Below, piece by piece: positions 5,252-6,007 of a stretch of 6,007 nt of DNA (its first letter is position 1; every line of letters starts with the position of its first letter). Source of the DNA: an uncultured Oscillospiraceae bacterium (GTDB lineage Bacteria > Bacillota > Clostridia > Oscillospirales > Oscillospiraceae); NCBI GenBank assembly GCA_934533005.1, contig CAKTBC010000102.1, forward strand, positions 1-6,007. The letters run 5' to 3'. A model generated the notes under the pieces. The model did not search any database, was not told where the DNA came from, and saw only the letters and a list, made by a program, of their open reading frames with translations. A program made the translations under genes and the position numbers.

Positions 5252-6007
5252 TTACAGGAGATATTTCAAAATCTGCACGGCGTTGCTCGCCGCGCCCTTG
5301 CGGATCTGGTCGCCGCAGCACCAGAGCGTGAGAGCGTTTTCCTGCGTGAGGTCTTCGCGCACACGGCCGACCCAGACAAGATCCTGTCCGCTCGTGTCGA
5401 GCGGGGTGGGGTAGCAGCGGCCCTCGTAGTCTTCGATCAGACGGCAGCCCGGGAAGGCGCGGATGGCCTCGTTTGCCTCGGCAACGGTGATCTTCTCCTT
5501 TGTCCGCACTGTGACGGCGATGGAGTGCGAACGCATGACCGGCACGCGCACGCAGGTGCAGGTGACGCGCAGCTCGGGGAGATGCAGGATCTTGCGCCCT
5601 TCGTTCTGCATTTTCATCTCCTCGTCGGTGTAGAGATTATCGAGCATGCTGCCGATGAACGGGATGACGTTGAGCGCGATCTGCGCGGGGAATACCTTCA
5701 CCTTGCACTTTTCGCCGCGGGCGAGCGCGTCCATCTGGTGCTCCAGCTCCTCCAGTCCGCCCTGTCCGGCGCCGGACACGGCCTGATACGTGCACGCTAC
5801 CATGCTCTCGATCGGCGAGAGGCGGTTGAGCGCGCCGACGGCCATCGCAGTGATGATTGTGGAGCAGTTGGGGTTGGCGATGATGCCGGAATTCTTTTTT
5901 GCGTCCTCGCCGTTGATCTCCGGCACAACGAGCGGGATGGCCGGATCCATGCGGAAGGCGGAGCTGTTGTCGATGTACACCGCGCCGCTCTTCACGATGG
6001 CCGGAGC
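5252..6007 (-). CDS. asd: Aspartate-semialdehyde dehydrogenase, C-terminal part (5' end outside window)
   Basis: The enzyme reduces beta-aspartyl phosphate to aspartate semialdehyde with NADPH, the branch point to lysine/diaminopimelate, threonine and methionine. 251 residues are visible and the frame stays open to the window edge. The GTG at 5995 is internal (it reads Val in VKSGAVYIDNSSAF), not the start. Numbering from the edge, the conserved IDNSSAFR lies near 12-19, PLVVPEIN near 25-32, the catalytic Cys in NPNCST at 48, YQAVSGAGQGG near 74-84, and the active-site region RVPVMRSHS with His161. The C terminus GQDLVWVGRVREDL is typical of the Gram-positive type. The gene ends at TAA 5254-5252 and is followed at once by a strong terminator, so it is the last gene of its transcript and not part of the transport operon. 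Its upstream partners, often dap genes, cannot be seen. Confidence 0.95.
   Translation of the reverse strand, partial: APAIVKSGAVYIDNSSAFRMDPAIPLVVPEINGEDAKKNSGIIANPNCSTIITAMAVGALNRLSPIESMVACTYQAVSGAGQGGLEELEHQMDALARGEKCKVKVFPAQIALNVIPFIGSMLDNLYTDEEMKMQNEGRKILHLPELRVTCTCVRVPVMRSHSIAVTVRTKEKITVAEANEAIRAFPGCRLIEDYEGRCYPTPLDTSGQDLVWVGRVREDLTQENALTLWCCGDQIRKGAASNAVQILKYLL

Noticed and set aside
5103..5331. Short frames on both strands between asd and the operon
   Set aside because: They cross the asd terminator stem and the asd 3' end, and their length comes from palindromic sequence rather than coding.

Overview
The window looks like a chromosomal segment of a Gram-positive anaerobe of the Clostridia, plausibly Oscillospirales. 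This is inferred from strong GGAGG ribosome binding sites, hairpin-plus-U terminators, a lipobox solute-binding protein with an Ala/Pro/Glu/Thr-rich linker, GC-rich coding sequence with sharply AT-rich intergenic stretches, and the Firmicutes style of ClpB and Asd. No species can be named from sequence alone.

Layout. Positions 1-651 (+) are the 3' end of clpB, closed by a dense set of hairpin terminators at 661-781. Everything else is on the minus strand. At the right edge (5252-6007) is the 3' part of asd, aspartate-semialdehyde dehydrogenase, with its own strong terminator. About 105 bp beyond it starts a four-gene operon read right to left: a lipoprotein solute-binding protein (4046-5005), an ABC permease (3301-3984), an ABC ATPase (2550-3314) and an AbgB-like M20 amidohydrolase (1109-2548). 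A terminator at 1044-1091 ends it. Downstream lies an unlisted 32-codon gene (780-878) with its own promoter, RBS and terminator, encoding a small hydrophobic peptide.

How they work together. The three ABC genes form a complete polar amino acid (HAAT-type) importer. The last three operon genes are tightly coupled: a 14-bp overlap between permease and ATPase, and a 1-nt gap between ATPase and hydrolase. The hydrolase therefore probably cleaves what the transporter imports. The binding protein keeps the Arg expected to bind the ligand carboxylate but appears to have Ala where the family usually has the Asp that binds the free alpha-amino group. With an amidohydrolase in the operon, this suggests an N-acylated amino acid or related amide as substrate (inference).

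The most unusual observation is regulatory. The promoter and leader of the tiny gene closely match those of the binding-protein gene: both have a TTGAC-type -35, a 17-nt spacer and TAATAT, then a 23-nt block identical at 21 positions. Inside that block is a 14-bp near-palindrome differing at one position from the ARG-box core TGAAT-N4-ATTCA. The operon and the small membrane peptide are thus probably co-regulated, possibly by an ArgR/AhrC-type regulator, and the peptide may be an accessory component of the transport system.
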